Origin: Microbacterium sp. SZ1
Lineage (GTDB): Bacteria; Actinomycetota; Actinomycetes; Actinomycetales; Microbacteriaceae
Assembly: GCF_002362255.1 (NCBI RefSeq)
Contig: NZ_LPVV01000002.1
Location: 62,001-126,000 of the forward strand
DNA: 64,000 nucleotides
Direction of reading: 5' to 3'
A program made the translations under genes and the position numbers. This document shows positions 51,214-59,673 of the stretch, piece after piece; position 1 is the first letter of the stretch; each line of letters begins with the position of its first letter. The notes under the pieces were generated by a model. That model saw only the letters and a list, made by a program, of their open reading frames with translations. It did no database searches and was not told where the DNA came from.

Positions 51214-51735
51214 TCATTGGGCGGGCAGGCAGCCGCCGTCCATGATGTAGCCGCCCACGTCGACGGTCACCCCGTCGGCGCGGAGCTCGCCGAACACGCA
51301 CCCGCCCTGCGGCGCCACGGCGCCGAACGCCACGGCGCGCTCGTCGCCCAGCACCTGCGGGTCCGAGAGGCCGGCGTCGTCGAGGGCCTGCTCGACGGCG
51401 TCGACCGAGATGCTCCCCGAAGCCCGCAGCGCCTCGAGACTCTGCTGCAGCTCCGCCACGGGCTGGGCAGCGGCGGCTCGCTCCTCCTCGCCGAGATCCA
51501 TCCGCTCGCGATACCGGTCGTTCTGCGCCATCGCGTGATCGGGGTCATAGGGCGCGCACTCCGGCGGCAGGGTCTGGCCCTCGACCTGCGGGCACGCCAC
51601 CGTCGGAGTCGCGCTCGGCGAGGATGTCGCGGCCCCCGGTCCCGTCGCGGTCGCGCATCCGCCCAGCAGCAGCATCGTCGCGACGATAAGCGGCACGCCG
51701 GCCCGCCTCGCCGCATCCCCCCGGATCCCGGTCAT
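51214..51735 (-). CDS. Lipoprotein of unknown function
   Basis: 173 residues from ATG 51735 with lipobox LLGGC at residue ~26. After a Ser/Pro/Thr tether comes a domain with cysteines at TVACPQVEG, PPECAPYDPDH, PQGGCVFGE and MDGGCLPAQ (probably two disulfides) and an Ala/Glu-rich helical centre (EEERAAAAQPVAELQQSLEALRA). The frame is open further upstream, but the arginine-rich part before the signal is non-coding. Convergent with the AhpD-like gene. No family recognised. Confidence 0.75.
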   Translation of the reverse strand: MTGIRGDAARRAGVPLIVATMLLLGGCATATGPGAATSSPSATPTVACPQVEGQTLPPECAPYDPDHAMAQNDRYRERMDLGEEERAAAAQPVAELQQSLEALRASGSISVDAVEQALDDAGLSDPQVLGDERAVAFGAVAPQGGCVFGELRADGVTVDVGGYIMDGGCLPAQ

Positions 51736-51856
51736 GCCGCCATGCAACCACATCGCCCGCGTCCCGTCGAGCATCGTGCGCTTCCGCAAAGCAGCACCCC
51801 GCGTCAAGTCCCTTTGTCGCGGGCGTGCGCGCGCGCAGACTGCGAGAATCCGACCG

Positions 51857-52906
51857 ATGGGAGCACCACCGATGACTGCGCTCGCGCACTCCACTCTCGA
51901 CACCGTGACGGCGCGGGGTCCGATCAGCGAGGCCGTGCTCGGCCGTCTCCGCGGGCACGCCGACACCGCTCCCGCGGACGCCGCCCGCGCGGCGCTCCCT
52001 GCGGTCGTCGACGCCATTCGCGACGACGACGTGCAGCTGGCGCTGTTCCTGCTGTACGCCTCGTCGTACGGGTCGCTTCCCGGCCTCGACCCGGAGCTGG
52101 AGTGGGATGCCGAGCTGATCGCCGCGCGACGGATCCTCGAGGAGTCGTTCGAGGCGGCGCTCCGCGCACAGGTGCCTCAGCCGGAATCGCCCGAGCCGAC
52201 GGTGGATGCCGTGGGCCGCGCGCTCTTCTCCCTCGCCGCAGCCGACACGGGTCCGAGCCTGTCGCGGTACGTGGCGAAGAAGGCCACCCGCGAGCAGATC
52301 CCGGAGATGTTCATCCAGCGCTCGATCTACACGCTGCGCGAGGCCGACCCGCACTCGTGGGCCATTCCGCGTCTGCACGGCCGGGCGAAGGCGGCCCTCG
52401 TCGAGATCCAGGCGGACGAGTACGGCGGCGGGCGACCCGACCGCGTGCACGCCGCGATCTTCGCGCGCGCGATGCGCGGCATGGGTCTCGACGACACCTA
52501 CGGCGCCTACGTCGACGACGTGCCGGCGATCACCTTCGCCTCGCACAACCTCATGTCGATGTTCGGTCTGAACCGACGCCTCGTCGGCGCGATCGTCGGG
52601 CACCTCGCCGCCTATGAGATGACCTCGTCGATCCCGTGCCGCCTGTACGCCGACGGGCTGCGCCGACTCGGCTACCCCGAGGCCGTCACCGACTACTTCG
52701 ACGAGCACGTCGAGGCGGATGCCGTGCACGAGCAGATCGCGGGGCGCGACCTCGCCGGAGCCCTCGCCGAGGACCACCCCGAGCTGCTCGACGACATCAT
52801 GTTCGGAGCGTCGGCCTGCCTGACCGTCGACGGCTGGATGGGCGGGCACGTGCTCGACGCCTGGCAGCGGGGCGAGTCGTCGCTGCGCACGGGAGCACTC
52901 GCATGA
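51857..52906 (+). CDS. Iron-containing redox enzyme (haem-oxygenase-like fold)
   Basis: 349 residues, predicted all-helical. LALFLLYASSYGSLPGLDPELEWDAELIAARRILEESFEAAL, LREADPHSWAIPRLHGRAKAALVEIQADEYGGG and MTSSIPCRLYADGLRRLGYPEAVTDYFDEHVEADAVHE show the spaced Glu/His helices of the haem-oxygenase-like diiron (HDO) superfamily. Substrate unknown; members do oxygenation or C-C cleavage. Its TGA overlaps the CDGSH gene, suggesting the iron-sulfur protein supplies electrons. ATG 51857 follows a GAGAAT box by seven bases; ATG 51872 is an alternative. Confidence 0.85.
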   Translation: MGAPPMTALAHSTLDTVTARGPISEAVLGRLRGHADTAPADAARAALPAVVDAIRDDDVQLALFLLYASSYGSLPGLDPELEWDAELIAARRILEESFEAALRAQVPQPESPEPTVDAVGRALFSLAAADTGPSLSRYVAKKATREQIPEMFIQRSIYTLREADPHSWAIPRLHGRAKAALVEIQADEYGGGRPDRVHAAIFARAMRGMGLDDTYGAYVDDVPAITFASHNLMSMFGLNRRLVGAIVGHLAAYEMTSSIPCRLYADGLRRLGYPEAVTDYFDEHVEADAVHEQIAGRDLAGALAEDHPELLDDIMFGASACLTVDGWMGGHVLDAWQRGESSLRTGALA

Positions 52907-53106
52907 CGACATCCGACGAGGTGACGATCACCGCCTATCCCGATGGACCGCTGCTGGTGCGGGGCGCGGCGTCATTGCAGACCGTCGAGGGCGAGCCGAT
53001 CGAGGTGACCCGTCGCACGGTCGCCCTGTGTCGGTGCGGTCTCTCGACGATCAAGCCGTTCTGCGACGGCACGCACAAGGCGGCGGGGTTCCGCACCGAC
53101 GTGTGA
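52903..53106 (+). CDS. CDGSH-type [2Fe-2S] protein
   Basis: 67 residues with the full signature ALCRCGLSTIKPFCDGTHK: three cysteines and one histidine bind a redox-active [2Fe-2S] cluster. The N-terminal half forms the small beta-cap. Overlaps the stop of the haem-oxygenase-like gene (ATGA), so it is probably the electron-transfer partner of that enzyme. Convergent with the paralogue-B HTH gene, only three bases apart. Confidence 0.92.
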   Translation: MTTSDEVTITAYPDGPLLVRGAASLQTVEGEPIEVTRRTVALCRCGLSTIKPFCDGTHKAAGFRTDV

Positions 53107-53109
53107 GGG

Positions 53110-53982
53110 CTACCACTCCCATTCGACCGAGATCATCCCGGGGCCGAAGTCGTACTCGATGTGCGAGACGCAGGCGCCGACGGGCGACGTCGTGAACACG
53201 CGCTGGGTGTCCTCGGTCTCCACGGAGACGAGGCATCGGCGGGGCAGGTGCTCCGGATCGAAGTAGATGAACACCCCGACCTCGGCTTCCGGCCGCACCG
53301 CGACGAGTCCCTGGAAATCGCTCACCGCGTCCGGCTCGTAGCGGTGGTCGAACGACTCCCATTCGGCGAGCGCCATGTCGCCCTTGAGCAGCGGTGCGTT
53401 CAGTCGCACGGTGACGCGCATGACCCGTTGCTGCATATCGGTCACGACGTCGGACAGCTCGCATCCGATCAGGCCGCGCACCTGCGGCGGCGCCACCTCC
53501 TCCGGTTCGACGGTGAGGAACGCGGCCACCTCCTGCGCGCCGTCGACTCGGGCCTGCCAGACGTTCCTGGCGACATTGCGCGTCAGTCTCCCGGTCGCGT
53601 CCACGTATGACATGAGGGTCGAGGAGCGCTCCGACAGCTGCCGCGCCGCGCTCTCGTCCGTCACGCTGTTGTGCTCGAGGCCGACGAAGCCGGCGAAGGA
53701 GATGTTGCGGTCCGGCGGGACACGGCGGTGCGGCCGCAGCATCCCGGCCAGCTGACCGTCGTCGAGACCCAGCAGGTCTTCGAGCTCCCGAACCACGTCG
53801 GCGGACGCATCCGTGCTCGGCCGGCGCGCTCCGGACTGCCAGAGCGAGAGCGACGCGATGCTCACCTCATGCCCGCGGTCACGCAGCCGGCTGCGCAGCG
53901 TGCGCAGCGACATCCCGCGGCGTTCGAGTGCCTCTCTCAGCGCCTGGGCGAACGCGCTCGGGGGTGATTCATCGCTTCCCAT
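53110..53982 (-). CDS. HTH regulator-like protein with novel C-terminal domain (paralogue B)
   Basis: 290 residues. It has the same layout as the gene at 1160-2068: an N-terminal Xre-like HTH (LREALERRGMSLRTLRSRLRDRG, VSIASLSLWQSGARRP, RELEDLLGL) and a ~200-residue beta-rich C-terminal domain with LNAPLLKGDMALAEWESFDHRYEP (compare LDSPLAAPDTTIVEWAVDY in paralogue A), ending FGPGMISVEWEW. ATG 53982 is preferred because GAGGGAGGCGA precedes it. Stands divergent from the two-component system. Function unknown. Confidence 0.8.
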   Translation of the reverse strand: MGSDESPPSAFAQALREALERRGMSLRTLRSRLRDRGHEVSIASLSLWQSGARRPSTDASADVVRELEDLLGLDDGQLAGMLRPHRRVPPDRNISFAGFVGLEHNSVTDESAARQLSERSSTLMSYVDATGRLTRNVARNVWQARVDGAQEVAAFLTVEPEEVAPPQVRGLIGCELSDVVTDMQQRVMRVTVRLNAPLLKGDMALAEWESFDHRYEPDAVSDFQGLVAVRPEAEVGVFIYFDPEHLPRRCLVSVETEDTQRVFTTSPVGACVSHIEYDFGPGMISVEWEW

Positions 53983-54161
53983 TCGCCTCCCTCGGAACGG
54001 CGGCGGCCTCCCCCGCCATCGCGATTGTGACAGAGTGGCTTCGCGACCGAACGAGCCATCCCGTGACGCCAGCGCTGTATATCGGTTGAGGGACATCCGC
54101 TCGGGCGCACGGCACCGTTATCGGCTTTCATGATCCGGCTCGTCACTTGGGCCCGAGCGTC

Positions 54162-54195
54162 CTTCAGCGCGGATTCAGCGCACGGCCGCCACACT
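54162..54195 (+). promoter_or_regulatory. Response-regulator direct repeats before the two-component operon
   Basis: CTTCAGC (54162-54168) and ATTCAGC (54173-54179) are 11 bases apart. The weak -10 CACACT (54190-54195) lies 10 bases after the second copy and ends six bases before the ATG. The same arrangement precedes the PepSY gene, so autoregulation by the encoded regulator is likely. Confidence 0.75.
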
Positions 54196-54201
54196 GGGGG
54201 G

Positions 54202-54879
54202 ATGCGGATCCTGGTGGTGGACGACGAGGTGCGCCTGGCCGACGCCGTTCGGCGAGGCTTGGAGGCCGAGGGCTTCGCGGTCGACGTCGCGCACAACGGC
54301 GTCGACGGACTCTGGCGGGCGCGCGAGACGCGCTACGACGCGATCGTGCTCGACCTCATGATGCCGGGCATGAGCGGCTGGAAGGTCTGCGAGGCGCTGC
54401 GCGCCGAGGAGAACTGGACGCCCGTGCTGATGCTCACCGCGAAGGACGGCGAGTGGGATCAGGTAGAGGCGCTGGAGACCGGCGCCGACGACTACGTGAC
54501 GAAGCCGTTCTCGTTCGCGATCCTCGTCGCCCGGCTCCGTGCCCTCGTACGGCGGGGCGCCGTCGCACGACCCGCGATCCTCGAAGCCGGCGACCTGCGG
54601 CTCGACCCGGCCGCGCACCGCGTCTGGCGTGGCGACTCGCTCATTGCCCTCACGGCCCGCGAGTTCGCCGTGCTCGAGCACCTGATGCGGCACCGCGGCC
54701 AGGTGCTCTCGAAGCGCGCGCTCATCGACGGCGTGTGGGACGACGACTTCGACGGCGACCCGAACATCGTCGAGGTCTACGTCGGCCACCTCCGCCGCAA
54801 GGTCGACAAGCCGTTCGGCCGCGAGGCGATCGAGACCATTCGCGGTGCCGGCTACCGATTGGCGGCCGACGGTGGGTAG
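54202..54879 (+). CDS. OmpR/PhoB-family response regulator
   Basis: 225 residues. Receiver domain MRILVVDDEVRLADAVRRGLEAEGF with acidic pocket, phospho-accepting Asp in AIVLDLMMPGMSG, Lys in DDYVTKPFSF. The winged-helix output domain (LTAREFAVLEHLMRHRGQVLSKRALIDGVWDDDFDGDPNIVEVYVGHLRRKVD) is of OmpR type. ATG 54202 follows a -10-like CACACT by six bases. Co-transcribed with the kinase (8-base overlap). Direct repeats upstream match those of the PepSY gene. Confidence 0.95.
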   Translation: MRILVVDDEVRLADAVRRGLEAEGFAVDVAHNGVDGLWRARETRYDAIVLDLMMPGMSGWKVCEALRAEENWTPVLMLTAKDGEWDQVEALETGADDYVTKPFSFAILVARLRALVRRGAVARPAILEAGDLRLDPAAHRVWRGDSLIALTAREFAVLEHLMRHRGQVLSKRALIDGVWDDDFDGDPNIVEVYVGHLRRKVDKPFGREAIETIRGAGYRLAADGG

Positions 54880-56185
54880 CCGCGGCTGGCGCTCGGTGCG
54901 GGGGCGGACCACGCTCGGGGCCACCCTCGTGGTGGCCGTGGCGCTGCTCGTCGGAGCCTTCTCGTTCTACGGCATCCTCAGCGCCAGCATCAGGGCCACC
55001 ACCGAGCGTGCCGCGGAGCAGCGGGTAGAAGAACTCGCCGACCGCCTCGACGGCCCCGGCGGGCGGGACGTCCGCACGCTGGACGACGAGATCGTGCAGG
55101 TGATCGGACCGGACGGAACCGTGCGCGCCGCGAGCGAGGAGGCGCAGGACGAACTCGGCTCGACCGCGCTCCCCTCCGACGGAGACACACACACCATGAC
55201 CATCGACGACAAGCCGATGCTCGTGGTGTCGGACGACCTGCGGGACGACCAGACCCTCGTGCTCGCTGTGCCGCTCGACGACGACGATGAGGCGCTGTCG
55301 ACGGTCGCCCTGCTCCTCGCGATCGCCGTTCCCCTGCTGCTGGTGCTGGTCGCCGTGACCACCTGGCTCGTCACAGGGCGCGCGCTGCGACCCGTGAACC
55401 GCATCCGTGAGGAGGTCGACGGGATCACCGCCGAACGCCTGCACCGCCGGGTCGAGGTGCCGTCGTCATCCGACGAGATCGCGGCTCTGGCCACCACGAT
55501 GAACGGGATGCTCGACCGGCTCGACGCCTCGGCGACCGCTCAGCGCCGGTTCGTGTCCGACGCGTCCCACGAACTGCGGTCTCCGCTCGCGACGATCCGT
55601 CAGCACGCCGAACTCGCCCGCACACACCCGGCCACGACCAGCCTCGACGAGCTCGCCGAGGTCGCGTCGGAGGAGGGGCTCCGCCTGCAGGGCATCGTCG
55701 AATCGCTGCTCCTGCTCGCGCGCCTCGACGAGGGTGCAGGCTCGCACGCCGAACCGGTGGATCTCGACGACCTCGCCCTGGGTGAGGTGCGACGGCTGCG
55801 CGCGTCTGGTCTCGACGTCGACGGCTCGGGCATCGCGGCGGCCCGTGTGCAGGGGGATCCGCGGCTCCTCGGTCAGCTCCTGCGCAATCTCGCCGACAAC
55901 GCCGCCCGGCACAGCCGCGGTCGCTTGGCGGTGGGTGTCGCGCCTGTCGAACGGCACGTGTTCGTCACGGTCGAGGACGACGGGTCCGGCGTCCCGCCCG
56001 AGGAGCGCGAGCGGATCTTCGAGCGCTTCGTGCGGCTCGACGAGGCGCGCAGCCGGGATGCCGGGGGCAGCGGACTCGGACTGTCGATCGTCCGAGCCAT
56101 CGCGGCCTCCGCTCACGGCACGGTGGCAGTCGACGAGTCGCGCTGGGGCGGCGCCCGCTTCGTGGTGACGCTTCCCCTCGCCTGA
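54872..56185 (+). CDS. Sensor histidine kinase
   Basis: 437 residues from GTG 54872. Two membrane helices (TLGATLVVAVALLVGAFSFYGIL and STVALLLAIAVPLLLVLVAVTTWLVTG) enclose a ~120-residue extracellular sensor. A HAMP linker and the HisKA helix with FVSDASHELRSPLATIRQHAEL follow, then the ATPase domain with NLADNAARHS, EDDGSGVP and GGSGLGLSIVRAI. The overlap with the regulator gene by eight bases implies coupling. It likely controls the PepSY gene downstream. Confidence 0.95.
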   Translation: MGSRGWRSVRGRTTLGATLVVAVALLVGAFSFYGILSASIRATTERAAEQRVEELADRLDGPGGRDVRTLDDEIVQVIGPDGTVRAASEEAQDELGSTALPSDGDTHTMTIDDKPMLVVSDDLRDDQTLVLAVPLDDDDEALSTVALLLAIAVPLLLVLVAVTTWLVTGRALRPVNRIREEVDGITAERLHRRVEVPSSSDEIAALATTMNGMLDRLDASATAQRRFVSDASHELRSPLATIRQHAELARTHPATTSLDELAEVASEEGLRLQGIVESLLLLARLDEGAGSHAEPVDLDDLALGEVRRLRASGLDVDGSGIAAARVQGDPRLLGQLLRNLADNAARHSRGRLAVGVAPVERHVFVTVEDDGSGVPPEERERIFERFVRLDEARSRDAGGSGLGLSIVRAIAASAHGTVAVDESRWGGARFVVTLPLA

Positions 56186-56215
56186 CACCGCGGACCGCCG
56201 CCTTCCTGAAAACCG

Positions 56216-56259
56216 CTTCAGGTCGCTTCAGGATCACTTCAGCGCCCGTCCGACACCAT
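56216..56259 (+). promoter_or_regulatory. Three CTTCAG direct repeats before the PepSY gene
   Basis: CTTCAGG (56216-56222), CTTCAGG (56226-56232) and CTTCAGC (56237-56243) are spaced 10 and 11 bases. The -10-like CACCAT (56254-56259) follows 10 bases later and ends seven bases before the ATG. The 10-base gap to the -10 is the same as at the response-regulator gene. Confidence 0.8.
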
Positions 56260-56266
56260 CGGAGAC

Positions 56267-57139
56267 ATGAACGACAAGACCCCGAACCAGGACCACAGCC
56301 CCGAGTCGGAGGATGCCGCGCGCACGGCGCCCGAGACCACCCCGACCTCGTCTCCGGATGCGCCGACGGTTCCCGTCGCCCCGGCATCCGACCTCCCCGC
56401 GGCGCACTCCGCGCAGCACCCCGCGACGGACGCGACCGCTCCGGCCGCACCCGCTCCGGCCGCACCCGCTCCGGCGAAGAAGAGCCGCCGCGGATGGCTG
56501 ATCGGCGGCGGCATCGCCGCTGCCGTGCTGCTCGCCGGCGGCGGAGTGGCCGTCGGTGCCGCGATCGGCGACGAGTTCGGAGACGACGACGATCGTCCCG
56601 GCTTCTCCGAGGGTCCGCGCGACGACGACGCACCCGGTCAGGGCCAGCAGGGCGGGCGGCCCGGTGACGACCGCGACGACGACCGACGCGAGGACGGACC
56701 GTCGAACGGTCCCGTCACGGGGATCGGCACCGACTCGGCGGCGGACCTCATCGACATCGCGAACGCCGCGCGCGGCGCCGCCGACGGCGAGGTCACCTCG
56801 CTCGACGCCAAGCGCGACGGCACGTGGGAGGTCGAGCTGACGAACGGCACCGGGGGCGAGACCGAGGTCCGCGTCGACGCCGAGGGCTCGGCGACCGTGA
56901 TCTCCTCGGACGACGAGGCCGACGACGACACGGCTCCCGCGTACGTGCTCGACGACGCGGCGATCCAGGCGCTCGTGACGGCGGCGCTCGACGAGGCAGA
57001 CGGTCTCATCACCGACCTCGATGTCGACGACGACGCCTCCAGCCCCTACGACGCGCGCGTCGTGTCGAGCGACCGTCGGTCCGTCGACATCGACTTCAAC
57101 GCCGACTTCGCCGTGGTCGGCACCGACACCGACGACTGA
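56267..57139 (+). CDS. PepSY-domain membrane-anchored protein
   Basis: 290 residues: a ~70-residue Pro/Ala/Thr-rich cytosolic N-terminus (repeats of APAAPAPAAPAP), one membrane helix (GWLIGGGIAAAVLLAGGGVAVGAAIG), an acidic Asp/Gly-rich linker (GDDRDDDRREDG) and two PepSY-like domains, DLIDIANAARGAADGEVTSLDAKRDGTWEVELTNG and IQALVTAALDEADGLITDLDVDDD. PepSY domains inhibit proteases or bind metal-like ligands at the cell surface. The gene is probably the main target of the neighbouring two-component system. Confidence 0.85.
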   Translation: MNDKTPNQDHSPESEDAARTAPETTPTSSPDAPTVPVAPASDLPAAHSAQHPATDATAPAAPAPAAPAPAKKSRRGWLIGGGIAAAVLLAGGGVAVGAAIGDEFGDDDDRPGFSEGPRDDDAPGQGQQGGRPGDDRDDDRREDGPSNGPVTGIGTDSAADLIDIANAARGAADGEVTSLDAKRDGTWEVELTNGTGGETEVRVDAEGSATVISSDDEADDDTAPAYVLDDAAIQALVTAALDEADGLITDLDVDDDASSPYDARVVSSDRRSVDIDFNADFAVVGTDTDD

Positions 57140-57461
57140 CCCCGCGCGGTCTCGTCGCTGAGAACAGGATCGTGCGCCGAGGTCAGGAGGATCAGCCCCG
57201 CATCCTCCTGACCTCGGCGCATCATCCTGTTCTCGGCCCACCTCCGCAGCCATCGGCGCCCGCCCGCCTCTGCCGTTCACACGAAGGCGCCGAGCCGTGA
57301 ACGCGACTCTGATCTCCTGGTGACACGACCGCACGCGGCAGGGGTGCCGAGCGGTCGTTCTCCCGCCGTCCTCCTCGTCGACGGCACCGGTGGGCGGAGC
57401 CTTCATCCGCTCCGCCCACCACCTCCATCTGGACAGCCACCTCCGGCGATAGCATTCTGAG
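57140..57461. other. Intergenic region with two hairpins
   Basis: No gene. A long hairpin (57159-57235, arms ~34 bases) follows the PepSY gene. A second perfect 12-bp hairpin, GGTGGGCGGAGC (57389-57400) / GCTCCGCCCACC (57409-57420), lies just before the S4 gene. TAGCAT (57450-57455) is the -10 of that gene. Confidence 0.55.
57159..57235. repeat. Long hairpin after the PepSY gene (family C)
   Basis: Arms 57159-57192 and 57202-57235 pair with about two mismatches around a 9-base loop. Each arm holds GAGAACAGGAT then GAGGTCAGGAGGAT, i.e. two related units. It begins 19 bases past the stop codon. Confidence 0.75.
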
Positions 57462-57689
57462 ATGACGACTTCCGGCCCGATCGACGAGATCTCCATCGGC
57501 GGCGAGATGATCAGGCTCGGGCAGTTCCTCAAGTACTCCGGGCTGCTCGACTCGGGCGGCGACGCCAAGGAGGTCGTGATCGACGGGTTCGTGAAGGTCA
57601 ACGGCGAGGTCGATCGACGCCGAGGACGTCAGCTGCACGACGGCGATCTCGTCACCTTCGAGGGGCGCACGGTCCGCGTACGACCCTGA
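57462..57689 (+). CDS. S4-domain RNA-binding protein (YaaA/RlbA-like)
   Basis: 75 residues comprising a single S4 RNA-binding fold: IRLGQFLKYSGLLDSGGDAKEVVIDGFVKVNGEVDRRRGRQLHDGDLVTF. Such small proteins are found near recombination or ribosome-related genes in other bacteria; here the context gives no hint. Leaderless start predicted from TAGCAT (57450-57455), six bases before the ATG. Confidence 0.88.
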   Translation: MTTSGPIDEISIGGEMIRLGQFLKYSGLLDSGGDAKEVVIDGFVKVNGEVDRRRGRQLHDGDLVTFEGRTVRVRP

Positions 57690-57792
57690 CCTGTATGCGC
57701 TGCGCGACCACCCGGCGCTCTCGCGTGTAACTCACGCCCGGGCTCCGCGCAAGGCGTTTGCCAGGTCCGCTGCGGCGATCGAGCATGGGGGC

Positions 57793-59598
57793 ATGCCCCC
57801 CGCACCCCCCGCTCGTCCGATCGGCTCGTACGCGCCCATCGGCGACGGGCGCACGGTCGCCCTGATCGGCGAGGACGGACGGGTGGACTGGCTGCCGCTG
57901 CCCGACATCACCGATCTTCCGGTGTTCGCACGGCTGCTCGACGACGAGACCGGAGGATGCTTCGAGCTTCGGCCCGTCGGGGAGTTCCGCTCCGAGCGCC
58001 GCTACATCCCCGACACGAACGTGCTCGAGACGACCTTCACGACCGACGACGGCGTGGTGCGGGTGACCGACGCGATGGTCTCGGGGGTCGCCGGACGGAT
58101 GCCGTGGGCCGAGCTCGCGCGGCGCATCGACGGCGTCGCGGGCGAGGTCGCCATGCGGTGGCGCGTGCAGCCGGGATCGTCGCTCCAGACGGCATCCCCC
58201 TGGTTGGAGCGCACGGAGCACGGCGATGTCATCCGCAGCGGCAAGACCGCGTTCGCCCTGACGGGATTCGAGCACGGCCCGGCCGACCCCGACCCGGATG
58301 CCCCGCTCGGGGCCGAGCTGACCGGCTCCTTCGCGACCTCTCCCGGTTCGCGTCATCTGCTCTCGCTCGCGGCCACCCACGATGAGCCGCTGCACCTTCC
58401 CGACCCCTACAACGTCGACGACGGCATCGACCGCACGATCGAGAACTGGCAGCACTGGTCGCGCGTGTTCTCGTACGACGGCCCGTGGCGCGAGCAGGTG
58501 CAGCGCAGCGCGCTCGCTCTCAAGCTGCTGATCTACAGCCCGTCCGGCGCGATCGCCGCGGCTGCCACGACGTCGCTGCCGGAGAGCCCCGACGGCGGGA
58601 AGAACTGGGACTACCGGCACGCCTGGGTGCGCGACCTCGCCTATACCACCCACGCGCTCGTGCGCTTCGGGCTCCGCGAAGAGACCCACGCGGCGCTGTC
58701 GTGGATGCTGCACACGATCCGCCGACACGGCGATGACCTGCACGTCATGTACACGCTCGACGGAGATCTCGTACCGGCGCCGACCGAGTACGACGTCTCC
58801 GGGTGGAACAGCATCGGACCGGTCGTCACCGGCAACCCGGCGGGCGATCAGTTGCAGCTCGGCGTCTACGGCGACCTCATCGCGATCTGCCGCACCTACG
58901 TCGACGCAGGCAACGTGCTCGACATCGGGACAGGGCGGATGCTGTCGCAGATCGCCGACCGGACCTGCGATGTCTGGCGCAACCCCGACTCAGGCATGTG
59001 GGAGCTGCCGGAGCAGCGGCACTACACGTCGTCGAAGATGGGCTGCTGGAAGGCGCTGGAGGATGCCGTGGCCCTCGCCGAGGCGGGTGCGATCCCGGGC
59101 AGCGCAGAGCGCTGGCGGACGGAGCGCGACCGCATCCGTCACTGGATCGACGAACACTGCTGGTCGGAGGAGCGCTCCGCGTACGTCTTCTACCCGGGCG
59201 CCGACGCCCTCGACGCGTCCGTGCTGCTGCACGCGCCGAGCGGCTTCGACCGCGGCGAGCGCATGTCGACGACGATCGACGCCCTCGTCGAGGAGCTCGG
59301 CGCCGGCGCGCTGCTGTACCGCTACAGCGGTGTCTCGGTCGAGGAGAAGACGTTCGTCGCGTGCGCCTTCTGGCTGGCCGAGGCGCTCGCGTGCGTGGGC
59401 CGCCACGAGGAGGCGCGCGAGCGCATGGACCAGCTGCTCGCCCTCGCGAACGACGTCGGCATCTACGCCGAGATGATCGACGCCGACGACGGCTCGGCCT
59501 GGGGCAACACCCCGCAGGCGCTCAGCCACCTGGCGTTCCTCACCGCCGCGATGACCATGCGCGAGGTCATGCCCGCAGAACTGCTGCCCGACAGCTGA
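57793..59598 (+). CDS. Glycoside hydrolase family 15 protein (trehalase/glucoamylase-like)
   Basis: 601 residues: an N-terminal beta-sandwich (PIGSYAPIGDGRTVALIGEDGRVDWLPLPDI), then an (alpha/alpha)6 barrel with GGKNWDYRHAWVRDLAYTTHALVRFGL, MYTLDGDLVPAPTEYDVSGW and SKMGCWKALEDAVALAE, all typical of GH15 proteins annotated as trehalase/glucoamylase in actinobacteria. No signal peptide, so it acts inside. Its ATG lies in the perfect palindrome GGGGGCATGCCCCC, after a GAGCAT box. Confidence 0.9.
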   Translation: MPPAPPARPIGSYAPIGDGRTVALIGEDGRVDWLPLPDITDLPVFARLLDDETGGCFELRPVGEFRSERRYIPDTNVLETTFTTDDGVVRVTDAMVSGVAGRMPWAELARRIDGVAGEVAMRWRVQPGSSLQTASPWLERTEHGDVIRSGKTAFALTGFEHGPADPDPDAPLGAELTGSFATSPGSRHLLSLAATHDEPLHLPDPYNVDDGIDRTIENWQHWSRVFSYDGPWREQVQRSALALKLLIYSPSGAIAAAATTSLPESPDGGKNWDYRHAWVRDLAYTTHALVRFGLREETHAALSWMLHTIRRHGDDLHVMYTLDGDLVPAPTEYDVSGWNSIGPVVTGNPAGDQLQLGVYGDLIAICRTYVDAGNVLDIGTGRMLSQIADRTCDVWRNPDSGMWELPEQRHYTSSKMGCWKALEDAVALAEAGAIPGSAERWRTERDRIRHWIDEHCWSEERSAYVFYPGADALDASVLLHAPSGFDRGERMSTTIDALVEELGAGALLYRYSGVSVEEKTFVACAFWLAEALACVGRHEEARERMDQLLALANDVGIYAEMIDADDGSAWGNTPQALSHLAFLTAAMTMREVMPAELLPDS

Positions 59599-59651
59599 AC
59601 CGACCACGACCACAACCACAACCACGACCACAACGACCGACCACCACGACC
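59599..59651 (+). repeat. Simple repeat of (CCACRA) units
   Basis: ACCACGACCACAACCACAAC and similar text continues for about 50 bases between GH15 and the SDR gene. It is an unusual A/C-only stretch on this GC-rich strand; probably replication slippage. Confidence 0.7.
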
Positions 59652-59673
59652 GGAAACAAGGAGAGGACACACC

